Positions 6,873 to 13,324 of a stretch of 14,119 nt of DNA are shown here, one piece after another. The DNA lies in assembly GCA_035637315.1 (NCBI GenBank), contig DASPXK010000311.1:1-14119 (forward strand). The letters are read 5' to 3'. The notes under the pieces were generated by a model. It searched no databases and was not told the origin of the DNA. It was given only the letters and a program-made list of their open reading frames with translations. Position 1 is the first letter of the stretch, and each line of letters opens with the position of its first letter. The stretch comes from DASPXK01 sp035637315. Lineage in GTDB: Bacteria > Chloroflexota > UBA6077 > JACCZL01. The position numbers and the translations under genes are program-made.

Positions 6873-7396
6873 AGCCGTCGACGCAGCTTTCGATCCTCCA
6901 TCTGCTGTCCGACCGTCCGCAAATCCTCGAACACACGCTCGGCCCAGAGGCCCCGAGGGACTCGGCCCACCAGTCGCCAACGCGCACGGTGCGCATCGCC
7001 GGACCGGCAACGGATGAATCTTTCCCCGCGCTAGCGGCGCTTGCGGCGACGCTGGAGGGTCGCGAGGGTCTGCTGGTACCGGCGGACCCGCTCTTGAGCG
7101 CGGCGCTGTGCGAGCCTGGCCAAGAGCAGCACGCTGTAGCCGCTCTTCGGCATTCGCTCCCGCAGGCTGCGCCGCTTCCTCTCGCGCCGCTCCCACCGCT
7201 CCACAGGGCCGTGCCTCCCGATTCGCAGACCCGAGTCTCCTGGAACCATAGCATGATCTGGAGAGGTGCCTGGCAGCGCACATCATCCGCCTCGAAGGCG
7301 TGTTGTCGATGTTGAACCGAACCCGAGTACCATGTTCTAGGCACCGCCTAAGTCGGGCAGGCGTTCGTAAGCTGGAGACACCAGGGATGGCTGGCA
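6873..7396. other. Stretch without a convincing gene
   Basis: About 520 bases follow the SDR stop with no recognisable domain on either strand. The only frame with coding-like composition is on the minus strand: a basic open frame at 7031-7249, then, after a TAG, 54 more open codons in the same frame ending at 6866. A 15-base exact match (7266-7280) to the start region of the SDR gene (6096-6110) is also present. The stretch could be a decayed gene or plain spacer. Confidence 0.4.
7031..7249 (-). CDS. Possible small basic protein, unrecognised
   Basis: Open frame of 72 codons. Its last ~57 codons are about 90% G or C at the third position. The protein is very rich in Arg and predicted helical, with a short hydrophobic patch V-L-L-L-A-R-L-A, and is shorter (40 residues) if the internal ATG before P-K-S-G-Y-S is used. 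No Shine-Dalgarno site precedes either start. After the TAG stop the same frame stays open to 6866 and encodes another natural-looking helical stretch (W-A-E-R-V-F-E-D-L-R-T-V-G). The two may be halves of one interrupted gene. I do not recognise a family, and a chance open frame in GC-rich DNA remains possible. Confidence 0.25.
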   Translation of the reverse strand: MVPGDSGLRIGRHGPVERWERRERKRRSLRERMPKSGYSVLLLARLAQRRAQERVRRYQQTLATLQRRRKRR

Positions 7397-7525
7397 ATGG
7401 ATGATCCGGTCCACGGCGGCGATGCCAAACCGAAGATCCTGTGGGACAGCGCCGCCCGCAGGTACGGCCTGGACGCGGGGCGGCGGGGAAGTCGGGCCGC
7501 CTCGGCGGCGAGCAGCCGCCGGTAG
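7397..7525 (+). pseudogene. Remnant of an amidohydrolase C-terminus
   Basis: Short reading frame of 42 codons. Its middle part, K-I-L-W-D-S-A-A-R-R-Y-G-L, resembles the last helix of amidohydrolase-2 enzymes. The intact amidohydrolase in this window ends E-L-L-L-G-G-N-A-A-R-Y-Y-K-L. Nothing upstream in any frame shows the barrel, the metal His residues or the S-D-x-P-H motif, so only the tail survives. After the family-like end the frame runs on for about 17 Arg/Ala/Ser-rich codons to a TAG. It lies directly before the CoA-ligase gene, an order consistent with an ancestral amidohydrolase-ligase neighbourhood that lost most of one gene. A chance resemblance over 13 residues cannot be excluded. 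Confidence 0.4.
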
Positions 7526-7527
7526 AC

Positions 7528-8205
7528 GTGCCCGACCCCTGGCTGCCACCCGCGCGGCCAACCGACTACTGGAGTCCGACCACAGAGCGAATGCCGCGCG
7601 AGGCGCTGGCCGCGCTCCAGCTGCGGAAGCTGCGCACCTTGCTGGCCTGGGCCATGCGGCGCAGACCCTTCTGGCAGCGCAAGGTGGGGGCGGCCGGGGT
7701 CAAGCTGGAGCGGATCGGGAGCCTCGAGGAGCTTAGGTCGATCCCCTTCCTCACCAAGGAAGAGATCCTCGCGGATCAGGCCTCCAGCCCGCCCTACGGC
7801 ACGGCCATCACATGCTCGCCCGAGCTGGCGGTGGCCTATCACCACACGAGCGGCACGACTGGTCGCACGCCTCTGCGGGTCTTCGAGACGCGGCGCGATT
7901 GGGACTGGGGCGCCGACGCCTGGGCCCGGGCGCTGTACGCCTTCGGCTTGCGGGCCTCGGATGTCGTCTACTTCCCCTTCGGTTACGGCCCGTTCATTGG
8001 CTTCTGGGGGGCCCACTACGGGGCGCAGAAGATCGGCGCAATGACCGTAGCGGGCGGCTCCCAGCCGAGCGAGCACCGCTTGCGGCAGATCGTGGACTGC
8101 GGGGCGACCGCGGTGGTGGCCACGCCAAGTTATGGCCTGCGGCTGGCCGCGATCGCCGAGCAACAGGGCCTCGACCTGGCGAGCGGACCAAGGTGGAGCT
8201 GCTGA
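7528..8205 (+). pseudogene. PaaK-like CoA ligase, N-terminal half (frameshifted gene)
   Basis: First 225 residues of a phenylacetate-CoA ligase-like adenylating enzyme, which would activate a carboxylic acid with ATP and join it to CoA. The family start Y-W-S-P-T-T-E (14-20) and M-P-R-E-A-L-A-A-L-Q-L (22-32) are present. The ATP-binding loop is H-T-S-G-T-T-G-R-T-P (106-115), and T-P-S-Y-G (199-203) is a later core motif. The frame breaks after L-D-L-A-S-G (215-220) and meets TGA at 8203-8205. The homologous continuation is in the -1 frame from 8187. GTG at 7528 was chosen because it gives the usual short lead before Y-W; GTG at 7441 would add residues overlapping another reading frame. Neither has a clear ribosome site. 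Confidence 0.8.
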
Positions 8206-8861
8206 TCCACGCCGGCGAGCCCGGCGCCTCCATCCCGGCCACGAAGACGCTGCTCGAGTGCAAATGGGGCGCCCACGCGGGCGATTTCGCCGGCATCTCG
8301 GCCTTCGAGTGCGCTGCCAAGTCCGGCGGGATCCACATCGCCGAGGACCACTTCATCGAGGAGGTGGTCGACCCCGAGACGGGCGACCCGGTCCCGATGG
8401 GCGAGACCGGTGAACGGATCACCACCGCGCTCGGCATCGGCAGCCTGCCCATTATCCGCTACCGTACGCATGACTTGGTCCGGCGGGTACCGGCGGGCGA
8501 GTGTTCGTGCGGCCGCGGCTTCGATCTCTACTGGGGCGGCATCCTTGGCCGTACCGACGACGTGCGCATCGTCCGCGGGACGAACGTGCACCCGTCGGCC
8601 GTGGAAGGCGTCGTGCGCCGGTTCGAGGCGATCCGCGAGTTCCGCATCGTGCTTGCCCGCGCCGAGATGGGGGACGAGATCACCGTGGAGCTGGAGCCTC
8701 TACCGGACCTCCCCGAAGCGGAAGGCCGACGCCTTGCCGAGCGGATCGCCGACGAGCTAGCGTATGCCCACGAAGGGCTCCGCTTCGCCACTCGCCCGAT
8801 GCAGCCGAACAGCCTGCCCACTTTCGAGCTGAAGGCCCGCCGACTGGTGGACGAGCGGTGA
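8193..8861 (+). pseudogene. PaaK-like CoA ligase, C-terminal half (frameshifted gene)
   Basis: The rest of the ligase in the next frame, from about 8187, with GTG at 8193 as the first possible start codon. It begins V-E-L-L-I-H-A-G-E-P-G-A-S, the exact continuation expected after the N-terminal half. It carries H-I-A-E-D-H-F-I-E-E-V, Y-R-T-H-D-L (family Y-R-T-G-D), G-G-I-L-G-R-T-D-D and R-G-T-N-V-H-P-S-A. Near the end is P-T-F-E-L-K-A-R-R, whose Lys is probably the catalytic lysine of adenylating enzymes. The two halves total about 445 residues, the full family length, so one missing base near 8185-8187 is the only damage. No slippery heptamer lies there, so programmed frameshifting is unlikely. 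It may be a recent mutation or a sequencing error. Confidence 0.82.
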
Positions 8862-8878
8862 ACACGGAAGGACGCGGG

Positions 8879-9121
8879 GTGAGCGGCGGCGGAGGCAGCG
8901 AAGCGTCCGCGGCGAGCACTGCACGAAAGCCCGAGGCGTTGGCCGCCGGGGGGCTGGATGCAGAGGCGCTGCGCATCTACCGCGACCTGAAAGCGATGCT
9001 GGAACGAGACGAGCTGCCGCCCGGCGTGCGGGCCAACGTCGAGCAGGCGCTCTCGGCCATGTGGCAGGTCGTCAACAACCTGGCGCTCGATTACGAGCTC
9101 CCGTACGACCTGGGCGTTTGA
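8879..9121 (+). CDS. Small conserved-looking helical protein
   Basis: Protein of 80 residues with a flexible Gly/Ser/Ala-rich N-terminus and a helical, charged C-terminal part: A-L-R-I-Y-R-D-L-K-A-M-L (37-48), then L-P-P-G-V-R-A-N-V-E-Q-A-L. No known domain is recognised. The GTG at 8879 was chosen because GGAAGGA lies 6 bases upstream. A GTG at 8858, overlapping the ligase stop as GTGA, would give 87 residues. It sits between the CoA ligase and the ferritin-like protein on the same strand, so it may be an accessory subunit of that enzyme system. That role is an inference from position. Confidence 0.7.
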   Translation: MSGGGGSEASAASTARKPEALAAGGLDAEALRIYRDLKAMLERDELPPGVRANVEQALSAMWQVVNNLALDYELPYDLGV

Positions 9122-9127
9122 GTCATC

Positions 9128-9277
9128 GTCATCCTGAGCGAGGACCCTTGTCATCCCGATGCGAAGCGGAGAAGCTTGGGGGAGGGGGCTGGGGGAGAGG
9201 GCGGACCGGGAGCCGCTGCCCATTTCATCTTGAGTGCTGCCCCGCAGGCACATGGCTCGCTTCGCTTTCGATGACAA
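9128..9277. repeat. Cluster of REP-like repeats with a G-quadruplex motif
   Basis: The gap before the ferritin-like gene is largely filled with repeats. GTCATCCTGAGCGAGG (9128-9143) and a variant at 9150-9171 are inverted relative to GGCTCGCTTCGCTTTCGATG plus ACAA (9254-9277). Between them, 9178-9201 has four G runs (5, 5, 5 and 3) separated by 1-3 bases, a canonical quadruplex pattern on the coding strand. The outward copies could pair in RNA upstream of the ribosome site TTGGAGGGATC. Confidence 0.6.
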
Positions 9278-9289
9278 TTTGGAGGGATC

Positions 9290-10069
9290 ATGACTGAGTT
9301 CATCACGCGCCACGTAAGCTGGGGCGAGCTGCGCGGGATGCGCAAGATCGAGGCCGTCGAGCAGATGACGCCGGACTATCGCGAGACGGTCCTGAAGATC
9401 ATCTACGCCCTCGCCTCGACCGAGTTCGCCTCGGTCGAGCAGCACCAGCCCTTTATCAATGCCGGACCGACGGCCGAGGACCGCTTCAGCCAGGCCCAGA
9501 TCTGCGCCGACGAGGCCTTCCAGGGTATGGAGGACTGCCGGCTGCTAGCCACCTTTGGCCCGGACGGCAGGGCGATGGCCGACGAGCTGCTCCACAAGAA
9601 GATAGGCGAACATCTCCTGGAGGCCTTCAACATCCCGTTCGAGAGCTGGATCGACCTGTGCATGTTCTGCTGCACGATGGACCTGGTCGCCTGGCACCAT
9701 CTGCGCGCGTTCGAGAACTCCAGCTTTGCCCCCTTCGCGCGGTCGATGACCTCGATGGTCCACGAGGAGCGTTTCCACGCCTCCTTCGGTCAGAATCGGA
9801 TCAAGACCATGTTGACCAATCCCGACTACCTGGACCTCTGCCGCGGCACGCGCGACGAGGTCCAGCAGGCCCTCTTCAAGTGGTACCCGCGCTCGCTCGA
9901 CACGTTCGGTCGCAAGGACTCGAAGTTTGCCGCCCAGGCGGTGGCGTTTGGCATCCGCCGCTACGACAACGAACAGCTACGCCAGCGCTGGATCGCCGAC
10001 ATCAACCCGTTCCTGGAAAGCGTTGGACTGGAGGTCCCCTCGGTCGACCACGACCGCCACATCGTCTGA
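9290..10069 (+). CDS. PaaA/PaaC-like ferritin-fold protein (putative diiron oxygenase)
   Basis: Protein of 259 residues resembling the phenylacetic acid catabolic protein family, ferritin-like helical bundles that in PaaA carry a diiron site epoxidising an aromatic CoA thioester. Candidate ligands are Glu45 (helix 1), Glu75 (helix 2), Glu142 (helix 3) and Glu160 with His163 (E-x-x-H, helix 4). Helix 2 reads E-A-F-Q (75-78), where an E-x-x-H would be expected, so one iron ligand seems replaced by Gln. It may therefore be a degenerate or structural subunit, like PaaC, or use a modified site. TTGGAGGG lies just before the ATG. It is downstream of the PaaK-like ligase and upstream of an amidohydrolase on the same strand, which supports action on a CoA-activated acid. 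No reductase partner is seen here. Confidence 0.8.
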   Translation: MTEFITRHVSWGELRGMRKIEAVEQMTPDYRETVLKIIYALASTEFASVEQHQPFINAGPTAEDRFSQAQICADEAFQGMEDCRLLATFGPDGRAMADELLHKKIGEHLLEAFNIPFESWIDLCMFCCTMDLVAWHHLRAFENSSFAPFARSMTSMVHEERFHASFGQNRIKTMLTNPDYLDLCRGTRDEVQQALFKWYPRSLDTFGRKDSKFAAQAVAFGIRRYDNEQLRQRWIADINPFLESVGLEVPSVDHDRHIV

Positions 10070-10113
10070 GCGCCAGTCGCAGAAGTCAGTGGGCCCATGC
10101 CAGGAGGAACGCC

Positions 10114-11223
10114 ATGCGAGTGATCGACGCGGACGCGCACGTGGAGGAGTCGCCGGCCACGTTTGCCGACCCGTACTGGGATCCCGTCTTCGCCGACCGC
10201 CGTCCGCAGGTGATCCAGGCCCGCGAGAGCGCCTACTGGCTCATCGACGGGCGCACCTGGCCGCGCCGGACCGGTCGAGGCGCCCATCACTTTGCCACCC
10301 CGGCCGCCGTCGGTCAGCAGAAGACGCGCTGGACCGCCTCCAAGCCGGACCCACTGGAGAGCATCGTCCTGAGCGACGTGAACGCGCGCATCCGCTACAA
10401 CGTGAGCGAGGGGATCGACCTGCAGGTCATCTTCCCGACCCTGTTCCTGGGCTACCCGCTCGCCGAGGACATGGCCCTGCAGAACGCCCTGTGCCGCTGC
10501 TACAACTCCTGGACCGCCGACGTGTGCGGCCAGCGGCCCGAGGCCCTGAAGTGGGTGGCCGTGGTCAACCTGGGAGACGTCCCGGCCGCCGTGGACGAGC
10601 TACTTCGCGCCCGCGAGCTGGGGGCGATCGGCGTCCTCACACTGGGCACGGTCGGGGAGGAGAAGCTCGACAACCCGCGTTTCGATGCCTTTTACGCCCA
10701 GGTTCAGGACCTCGACCTGGCGCTGGCCGTGCACGTGGGCTGGCCGTCGGCGAGCCTGGGCAGCCTGTACGACACGGTCTACGACTCGCTGGTCCTGCCG
10801 TTTACCGTGTCGATGTTCACCGGTTTCCTCGACATCGTCGCCGGCGGCGTGCTGGACCGCTTCCCGCGGCTGCGGGCATGTTTCTTCGAGGCCGGCTGCC
10901 ACTGGATCCCATTCCTGCTCGAGCGGATGGACCACTACTACGAGATGGCGGTGGAGCGCGGACGGTGGGAATACCACGCTAAGCGCAAGCCATCCGAGTA
11001 CGTTCAAGGCGGCAACGTGTACTTCGGGTTCGAGGTCGAGGACCATCTGCTGCCACAGGTGCTGGAGATGGTCGGCTCGAAGCAGTTCATCTACGCCTCA
11101 GACATCCCGCACGGCGACCGCCTTTTCGGCTCCGTCGCCTACCTGCGCGACCGGTCCGACGTCTCGGACTCGGACAAGGAGCTGCTGCTGGGCGGCAACG
11201 CCGCGCGTTACTACAAGCTGTAG
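10114..11223 (+). CDS. Amidohydrolase-2 family metal-dependent hydrolase or decarboxylase
   Basis: TIM-barrel enzyme of 369 residues in the amidohydrolase-2 family, which includes ACMSD-type non-oxidative decarboxylases as well as hydrolases. The N-terminal motif is D-A-D-A-H-V-E-E (5-12), with His9 and Glu12 as candidate metal or active-site residues. His207 is in L-A-V-H-V-G-W, Glu259 in F-F-E-A-G-C-H-W, and Asp330 and His333 in S-D-I-P-H. The complete set points to an active enzyme. AGGAGG lies 6 bases before the ATG at 10114; longer in-frame extensions run into the preceding gene and were rejected. The start is 44 bases after the ferritin-like gene, so the two are probably co-transcribed. 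Decarboxylation or ring-product hydrolysis fits the context, but the substrate is unknown. Confidence 0.9.
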   Translation: MRVIDADAHVEESPATFADPYWDPVFADRRPQVIQARESAYWLIDGRTWPRRTGRGAHHFATPAAVGQQKTRWTASKPDPLESIVLSDVNARIRYNVSEGIDLQVIFPTLFLGYPLAEDMALQNALCRCYNSWTADVCGQRPEALKWVAVVNLGDVPAAVDELLRARELGAIGVLTLGTVGEEKLDNPRFDAFYAQVQDLDLALAVHVGWPSASLGSLYDTVYDSLVLPFTVSMFTGFLDIVAGGVLDRFPRLRACFFEAGCHWIPFLLERMDHYYEMAVERGRWEYHAKRKPSEYVQGGNVYFGFEVEDHLLPQVLEMVGSKQFIYASDIPHGDRLFGSVAYLRDRSDVSDSDKELLLGGNAARYYKL

Positions 11224-11227
11224 GCTT

Positions 11228-11241
11228 GGCCTGGTCAGGCC
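11228..11241. terminator. Short hairpin between two convergent genes
   Basis: GGCCTG and CAGGCC form a perfect inverted repeat around GT. It spans the end of the minus-strand gene, 5-18 bases past the stop of the plus-strand amidohydrolase. There are only 11 bases between the two stops, so it may act on both transcripts. It lacks a T-run and the loop is very tight, so activity is doubtful. Confidence 0.3.
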
Positions 11242-12179
11242 TGGACGAACAGCTCGTCGACAGCGTGGCGCCTGGTCGTCAGGCCCTGCTCGAACGAGTA
11301 TGTTGCCAGCGCTTCCAGCGTCGGCCGATTCGGCTCCAGGCCGTACGGGTGAGGGTCCCAGCCGAAGACGGCTCGCTCCTGCTCGCGGTAGGTGCCGGCC
11401 CAGACCAGGGTACTCGTCCTCGGGTAGCGCAGCTCCTCGAGGGCGCGCTCCTTGGCCTCCTGAAATGCCCGCATCAGGCTGGTCGCGAGCCAGGGGTGTG
11501 CGTCCAGCACGGCGCATCTCGCGACCAGCGCGTGCATGATCGGATAGATGCCCGTCCGCTGGTAGAGCTCCCGCTCGACCTGGGCGTAGTTGGGGAACAG
11601 GCGCCCCACGTCCGGCTGCTGGAGCAAGGCTTCGGGCACTTCCTCGACCATGATCAGCGCGTCCAGGTCACCGGCGACCAGCATGGCTTCGAGCGAGCTG
11701 CCGGGCGGCGCCACCTCGATCTGCAGGTCGTTCGCTCGCCGAAATCCCACTAGCTCGTCCCGGTCCGTGACCCAGCGCATCTGCTGGGGCGCGACTCCGT
11801 ACTCGTGCTGCAGATGCCCGCGCACCCAGACCGCCGCGGTCATCTGGTACATCGGCACGCCCATCCGCTTGCCGACCAGGTCCTGGGGCCGGCTAACGCC
11901 GGAACGCCGGTTGATCAGCACGTAGCCGTGGCGAAACATGCGATAGGGGAAGACCGGAATAGCGATGAATCCTCGCCCGCGCTCGCGAGCCATCAAGTAC
12001 GAAGACATCGACAGCTCGCAGACGTCGAATGCCTCCTCGCGGATCATGCGGTCGTGGCGCGCGAATGCGTCGTCCATCACGACCAGCTCGAGGCGCACGC
12101 CCTCAGGGCGGACGGACCCGTCGATCAGGGCTCGGGTGCGGTCGTAGGCGCCGCAGGCCAGGCGAATCGGGATGGTCAC
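11235..12179 (-). CDS. 4,5-dihydroxyphthalate decarboxylase (Pht5)-like, periplasmic-binding-protein fold
   Basis: Protein of 314 residues close to the Pht5 family, which shares the fold of NMT1/THI5-type binding proteins and is often annotated as a substrate-binding protein. Family stretches are L-A-C-G-A-Y-D-R-T-R-A-L (7-18), F-D-V-C-E-L-S (51-57), P-V-F-P-Y-R-M-F-R-H (75-84) and G-V-P-M-Y-Q-M-T-A-A-V-W (107-118). There is no signal peptide or lipobox, so a cytoplasmic enzyme is more likely than a transport receptor. The start is a GTG at 12179-12177 that overlaps the aldolase stop as GTGA, indicating coupled translation. Its known relatives decarboxylate dihydroxylated phthalates; the actual substrate here is not established. 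Confidence 0.88.
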   Translation of the reverse strand: MTIPIRLACGAYDRTRALIDGSVRPEGVRLELVVMDDAFARHDRMIREEAFDVCELSMSSYLMARERGRGFIAIPVFPYRMFRHGYVLINRRSGVSRPQDLVGKRMGVPMYQMTAAVWVRGHLQHEYGVAPQQMRWVTDRDELVGFRRANDLQIEVAPPGSSLEAMLVAGDLDALIMVEEVPEALLQQPDVGRLFPNYAQVERELYQRTGIYPIMHALVARCAVLDAHPWLATSLMRAFQEAKERALEELRYPRTSTLVWAGTYREQERAVFGWDPHPYGLEPNRPTLEALATYSFEQGLTTRRHAVDELFVQA

Positions 12180-12862
12180 AGGACCTCGCCAAGCGCCGTC
12201 GCGCGGTAGAACTCCCAGGCGCGGAGCGGCTCGTGAGCCTGGTCGCTGCCGCGTCGAAAGGCGACCTGCGCGCGTGTCAGATAGGCCGGGCGCAGCCCGC
12301 CGCCGCGGGCCAGCAGCTCCACCGCGGCCATCTCTTCCAAGAACAAGGCCCGCACGACCGCGTCCGGGACGGACTGGCCGACCGCCAGCATGCCGCTGCT
12401 GCGCACGATCACGGCGTCGGCCTGGCCCAGCGCATCGGCCATCCGCTCGCCCAGCTGCGGCGTATCGACGAGCACTGGCTCCGGGAACACGGGCACCTCG
12501 GCGCCGAGGTTAGCGCCGAAGCCATGCGCGCAGCGCAGCGGCTCGGCCGCCGCGGCGAAGGCGGCGACGTGGCGCGGATGGGCGCGGCACATCGCCTGCA
12601 CGTCGGGTCGCCGCTGGTAGACGGCCAGGTGCATCGGGGTCTCCAGCGGCGGCCGAGCGCTGCCCTCCACCTGGCGCCCCGCCAGGTCCAGCACAACGAG
12701 GTCTTCTGGACGCACTAGGGCCAGAGCCGTGCGGGGCGTGATCGCGATGTGGTCTTCGTCCGGCAAGCGGGCGCTGACGTGCCCGAAGCCCTCGACCATG
12801 CGGAAGTGCATCAACACCCGGCAGGCGTCGAGGATTTCCTGGCGCAGTTGGGGGGCTATCAC
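12176..12862 (-). CDS. Class II aldolase/adducin family protein with eroded zinc site
   Basis: Protein of 228 residues. G-F-G-H-V-S-A-R-L (25-33) matches the family G-N-V-S-A-R motif, and E-T-P-M-H-L-A-V-Y (74-82) carries the conserved Glu. In FucA-type aldolases zinc is held by an H-x-H and a later His. Here the H-x-H position reads R-A-H (93-95), and the later N-H-G reads S-S-G (155-157), so two of three His appear lost. Some family members are decarboxylases of carboxylated aromatics (PhtC, HCOMODA type) rather than aldolases. Pairing with the Pht5-like gene fits such a role, as an inference. The start is a GTG at 12862-12860 with no visible Shine-Dalgarno site. A later ATG (residue 18) would leave too little before G-F-G-H. 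Confidence 0.85.
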   Translation of the reverse strand: MIAPQLRQEILDACRVLMHFRMVEGFGHVSARLPDEDHIAITPRTALALVRPEDLVVLDLAGRQVEGSARPPLETPMHLAVYQRRPDVQAMCRAHPRHVAAFAAAAEPLRCAHGFGANLGAEVPVFPEPVLVDTPQLGERMADALGQADAVIVRSSGMLAVGQSVPDAVVRALFLEEMAAVELLARGGGLRPAYLTRAQVAFRRGSDQAHEPLRAWEFYRATALGEVL

Positions 12863-12874
12863 AAATGAAGAATG

Positions 12875-12901
12875 AAGGTGCTCAAGGTGCTCAAGGTGGT
12901 C
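12875..12901. repeat. Three 9-bp direct repeats between divergent genes
   Basis: AAGGTGCTC, AAGGTGCTC and AAGGTGGTC lie head to tail, starting 13 bases upstream of the aldolase start (minus strand) and about 60 bases upstream of the toxin promoter -35. GGTGGTCACC at the end (12895-12904) is itself a short inverted repeat. The placement suits an operator, for example for the toxin-antitoxin complex or a regulator of the catabolic pair, but no binding is shown by sequence alone. Confidence 0.4.
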
Positions 12902-12961
12902 ACCCTAGGGATTCGAGCATCTTCGTTGGGACGTCTGGTAGCGAGCATAGCCGGTCTCGGG

Positions 12962-12990
12962 TTGACGGCAGGCACGCAGCTGACCATAAT
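12962..12990 (+). promoter_or_regulatory. Sigma-70-like promoter of the toxin-antitoxin operon
   Basis: TTGACG (12962-12967) and CATAAT (12985-12990) are separated by exactly 17 bases, a near-consensus housekeeping promoter. Transcription would start about 12997-13001. The toxin ATG is at 13001, so the mRNA would have no leader or only a few bases, which agrees with the lack of a ribosome site there. Confidence 0.6.
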
Positions 12991-13000
12991 TCTAGTCACA

Positions 13001-13324
13001 ATGGCGCGCCGGGCACCATACTCGCTGATCTACGACCCGGAAGTCAGGCGACACCTACGAGCGATTGAAGCCGGCTATCACTCACTCATCCGCATGACCA
13101 TCGAGGAACAGCTGCGGTTCGAGCCAGAAACCGCGACGCGCAATCGCAAACCCCTGCGATGGCCAGTGGCCTTCGAGGCGACGTGGGAGCTGCGGTTCGG
13201 TCCAGGCAACAGGTTCCGCGTGTTCTATGTGGTGGACCACGACAGACACGAGGTCCAGATCCTCGCGATCGGGGTTAAAGATAGAAACCGCTTGACGATC
13301 GGGGGAGAGGAAGTGGAGCTATGA
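13001..13324 (+). CDS. RelE/ParE-family toxin
   Basis: Protein of 107 residues with the RelE fold pattern: Y-S-L-I-Y-D-P-E-V (7-15), an N-R-K-P-L-R segment (48-53), W-E-L-R-F-G (62-67), R-F-R-V-F-Y (71-76) and a final strand V-Q-I-L-A-I-G-V-K (85-93). Members are usually mRNA-cutting or gyrase-poisoning toxins; which one applies is not decidable here. The ATG at 13001 begins right at the family start. An in-frame ATG at 12872 would add 43 residues unlike the family and read through the promoter. The stop overlaps the antitoxin ATG (ATGA). The toxin comes first, the reverse of the usual relBE or phd-doc order. Confidence 0.87.
   Translation: MARRAPYSLIYDPEVRRHLRAIEAGYHSLIRMTIEEQLRFEPETATRNRKPLRWPVAFEATWELRFGPGNRFRVFYVVDHDRHEVQILAIGVKDRNRLTIGGEEVEL

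Noticed and set aside
6096..7280. Exact 15-base match between 6096-6110 and 7266-7280
   Set aside because: Flanks share no similarity, and one such match is not surprising in 14 kb of GC-rich DNA, so it is not called an attachment site or duplication.
6312..7397. 361-codon minus-strand open frame across the SDR 3' end and the following gap
   Set aside because: Overlaps a clear SDR gene and is rich in Arg, Pro and Ala without motifs.
8181..8205. Programmed -1 frameshift in the ligase gene
   Set aside because: No X-XXY-YYZ slippery heptamer or evident downstream pseudoknot is visible; ligases of this family are not known to use recoding.
12872..13000. 43-residue N-terminal extension of the RelE-like toxin
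   Set aside because: It has no resemblance to the family, spans the 9-bp repeats and the promoter, and the family sequence begins right after the ATG at 13001.
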